DNA of 64,000 nt, from positions 93,690 to 157,689 of the forward strand of contig JAOUBJ010000012.1 of assembly GCA_029860345.1 (NCBI GenBank), written 5' to 3'. How positions within the stretch are numbered: the stretch's first letter is position 1; the number at the start of each line of letters is the position of its first letter. The DNA is from Candidatus Zixiibacteriota bacterium. GTDB lineage: Bacteria; Zixibacteria; MSB-5A5; GN15; FEB-12. Shown here one piece after another: positions 61,867-64,000 of the stretch. A model generated the notes under the pieces. The model ran no database searches. It was not told the origin of the DNA and saw nothing but the letters and a program-made list of their open reading frames with translations. The translations under genes were made by a program, and so were the position numbers.

Positions 61867-63108
61867 ATGATTACTGAGATCATAACAATCGGCGACGAAC
61901 TGATCACCGGGCACACGGTCGACACCAACGCTGCCTTGATCGCGCGGCATCTGACCGACATCGGTTTCTCAGTCAAATACCGTACATCGATCGGAGACTC
62001 GCTTGACTCCATGGAGGAGGCCTTTCGGCTGGCTCTTAACCGGGCTCGCCTGGTGATCACGACCGGCGGGCTGGGTCCCACCCAAGATGACATCACGCGC
62101 AAAGCTATCGTGAGACTGTTCAAACGCAACCTGATCTTCCATCAGGAAATCCTTGACGACATTCGCGCCCGTTTTGCCCGGCGCGGACTTGAAATGCCGG
62201 CTATTAACCAAAACCAGGCGTTACTGCCCCAGGGGGCATCGCTGTTCGCCAACAAATATGGTTCGGCCGTCGGCATCTGTATCGCCGAGGAGGGACGCAT
62301 CTTTATCGCGCTGCCCGGCGTACCCTCGGAAGCCGAACAGATCCTCATTGATGAAGTGGTGCCCTATCTGAAGGGTCTCCAGGTCAACAGGGCCACCAAG
62401 ACGATCAAACTGCGCACCACCGGCATCTTTGAGTCGAAACTGGCGGAACGAATCGGACATGATCTCAAGCTGGATAGCGGCGTGCGGCTGGCCTATCTGC
62501 CGTCATTTGGCGGGGTCGACCTGCGAGTTCTGGCCGCATCTGATGATCGGCAGGATGCCACCGACAAGGCCCATCGACTCGTGCGCCATCTCGAAGAGTC
62601 GTGCGGACGATACATCTATGGACGCGACGATGACACGCTTGAAGGTGTCATCGGGCAGTTGTTGATCGATAACGATAAAACGTTGTCTGTCGCCGAGTCT
62701 TGCACCGGTGGCCAGTTGGGTCAGTTAATAACATCTGTCAGCGGATCATCCGGTTACTTTCTTGGAGGTGTCATCGCCTACGCCAACCAGGTAAAGCAAG
62801 AACAGTTGGGCGTGGATGAAGACATCCTGGAGAAACATGGCGCGGTGTCCGAGCCATGTGCCGTGGCCATGGCTGTCGGGTGTCGCAAATTGCTTGGGAG
62901 CGATTACGCTCTCTCCGTTACCGGTGTGTCCGGACCGGCCGGTGGCAGCGAAGAAAAGCCGGTCGGCACCACGTTTATCGGGCTGGCCTCGGCTCATACT
63001 TCGTTTGCCCGCAAATTCAACTTCGGAACAAAGCGGGATACCGGACGCTCACGGGCAACCTATGCCGCGCTGGAATTGCTCAGGCGCGAGATTCTCGATA
63101 TCAAATGA
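61867..63108 (+). CDS. cinA: CinA-family protein
   Basis: A 413-residue protein with two domains. The N-terminal MoCF-like/COG1058 domain (about 1-170) begins TEIITIGDELITGHTVDTNAALIARHL and includes TTGGLGPTQDDITRKAIV and LPGVPSEAEQIL. The C-terminal CinA/PncC domain (about 260-413) has SVAESCTGGQLGQLITSVSGSSGYFLGGVIAYANQVK and VSGPAGGSEEKPVGTTFIGLA. PncC is a nicotinamide-nucleotide amidase that recycles NAD breakdown products; the N-domain hydrolyses ADP-ribose-like compounds. The chosen ATG gives the family N-terminus. Confidence 0.96.
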   Translation: MITEIITIGDELITGHTVDTNAALIARHLTDIGFSVKYRTSIGDSLDSMEEAFRLALNRARLVITTGGLGPTQDDITRKAIVRLFKRNLIFHQEILDDIRARFARRGLEMPAINQNQALLPQGASLFANKYGSAVGICIAEEGRIFIALPGVPSEAEQILIDEVVPYLKGLQVNRATKTIKLRTTGIFESKLAERIGHDLKLDSGVRLAYLPSFGGVDLRVLAASDDRQDATDKAHRLVRHLEESCGRYIYGRDDDTLEGVIGQLLIDNDKTLSVAESCTGGQLGQLITSVSGSSGYFLGGVIAYANQVKQEQLGVDEDILEKHGAVSEPCAVAMAVGCRKLLGSDYALSVTGVSGPAGGSEEKPVGTTFIGLASAHTSFARKFNFGTKRDTGRSRATYAALELLRREILDIK

Positions 63109-63680
63109 TGCGATTGTTTATAGCCTTGCCGCTGGGGGAGGATGCCCGGAGGTATCTTGGCTCGATCATTGATGATCTTAAGCCTTATGCCGATGCCGTC
63201 AAGTGGGTGGCGCCCGAGAATGTTCATCTGACGCTCAGATTCCTGGGTGACACCGAGGAACAACGCCTGCCTAAGATTCAGGAACTTCTCGACAAGGTTG
63301 TTTCAGGACAGGGTATATTTGAGACCTCTACAGGTCGCCTTGGCGCCTTTCCAAATCTGAGGCGGCCGCGGGTGCTGTGGGTCGGGCTTGACAGAAACGT
63401 CGAGATGCTTGAGAAGCTGGCTCGTCAGGTTGAACTGGGTGTGCGCAAGTTGCGCTTTGAAAAAGAGTCAAAAGGTTTCAAGCCGCATCTGACGCTTGGA
63501 CGAATTCGCAAGCCGCAGGGGTTGGATCAACTGGTCGAACGGATGGAGTCATACACTTTGGAGCCGTTGCCGCTCACGCTGGATCGCATTGTATTGTTCA
63601 AATCGACGCTAACACCAAAAGGACCGATCTACGAACGTTTGCACCAGGCAATGTTGGGGCAGGAGCGGTTCGGCGGGTGA
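63105..63680 (+). CDS. thpR: RNA 2',3'-cyclic phosphodiesterase
   Basis: A 191-residue 2H-phosphoesterase. N-terminus MMRLFIALPLGEDARRYLG. Both catalytic H-x-T-L motifs are present: NVHLTLRFLGD and KPHLTLGRIRKP. Members open 2',3'-cyclic phosphates to 2'-phosphates. The ATG at 63105 overlaps the cinA stop (ATGATG), implying translational coupling; cinA-thpR is a common order. In many bacteria recA follows this pair, but here recA is 45 kb away. Confidence 0.94.
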   Translation: MMRLFIALPLGEDARRYLGSIIDDLKPYADAVKWVAPENVHLTLRFLGDTEEQRLPKIQELLDKVVSGQGIFETSTGRLGAFPNLRRPRVLWVGLDRNVEMLEKLARQVELGVRKLRFEKESKGFKPHLTLGRIRKPQGLDQLVERMESYTLEPLPLTLDRIVLFKSTLTPKGPIYERLHQAMLGQERFGG

Positions 63681-64000
63681 TAAACAACTGTTTTGCGCAA
63701 GGCGCGTTGCTTATGTCATCTTGAGTTCAGACGAAGGTTCCTTGTGCCCGACGGATGTCTTCGGCTTTGCTGGCGGAACCTGCGGCTAAGTTCTTCTCAA
63801 GAGAAAAACGACACGCTCGCTTAGGGAGTCATCGGTCGTGGCAATGTAAGCTATGTTGTGTAGATCGTTGAATGGTAGTGCAAGGATTATTGTGTAAATT
63901 GTGAATTAGGGTTTGGTTTGAGTTTTCGGTTAAGTTCCTTGACTTGAGTAAAGATTATTCTTTCACAGCTTTTTTCATCTCTAAATGAGTCAATCAGTTT
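63681..64000. other. Intergenic region at the right edge
   Basis: About 320 bp after thpR. I see no gene, no clear promoter, no terminator and no known repeat module; the last 100 bp are AT-rich. Confidence 0.4.

Overview
This 64 kb window is a contiguous stretch of bacterial chromosome. It carries housekeeping genes (recA, dnaE, rpsA, guaB, recJ, lon, rnpB, two tRNAs, cmk, mutM, pgsA/pgpA, cinA) mixed with envelope and secretion genes. The proteins suggest a Gram-negative-type cell: an outer-membrane barrel, lipoproteins and a LolA-like protein. A PEP-CTERM protein and a giant beta-helix protein with thrombospondin-type-3 linkers and a C-terminal dockerin-like pair recall uncultured phyla of the FCB group (for example Zixibacteria-like bacteria). 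This assignment is inference from gene style and intergenic repeats; no 16S rRNA or marker tree is available here.

Layout. 1-9.6 kb (minus strand): an arsenic/metal-type locus. Two ArsR repressors, an arsenite methyltransferase (ArsM) and a 60-residue Cys-rich protein lie upstream of an apparent operon: a 64-residue ORF, an MMPL/RND transporter, a LolA-like protein, an outer-membrane barrel and two exported Cys-rich proteins. Three AT-rich promoter/operator sites of one family stand before the three transcription units. A PEGA-domain protein follows. 9.6-13.3 kb: a TetR/PDZ-protease-like pair, a tandem 204-bp repeat and two thioredoxin-fold proteins. 13.3-25.9 kb: dnaE, a PEP-CTERM protein, recA, an exported orphan, a DMT transporter, a DUF2723 membrane protein, cmk and plsC. 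26-36.3 kb: rpsA, a beta-propeller-like lipoprotein, tRNAs (CAT and CAC anticodons), a zinc-ribbon coiled-coil protein, guaB, rnpB, recJ and meaB. 36.4-43.6 kb (minus strand): a pseudo-receiver/CheX fusion with a CheY, a zinc-ribbon protein, nnrD, lon and ychF. 43.8-49.7 kb: the 1941-residue beta-helix/dockerin protein. 49.9-57.7 kb: phosphohexomutase, double receiver, glycosyltransferase, and a BlaI/BlaR1-type pair whose 1318-residue sensor carries a duplicated domain and 12-13 'DSDYE' repeats. 58-64 kb: a short FAD-domain protein, a CoA-binding protein, mutM, pgsA, pgpA, cinA and thpR.

Two features recur. Most long intergenic gaps hold a mosaic of short hairpin modules in varying order and orientation. 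Several genes have a good sigma-70-like promoter whose -10 box lies 6-9 nt before the start codon, with no Shine-Dalgarno sequence, so they may be leaderless.

The best candidates for something new are the ArsR-controlled transporter/outer-membrane/Cys-rich operon and the enlarged BlaR1-like sensor.
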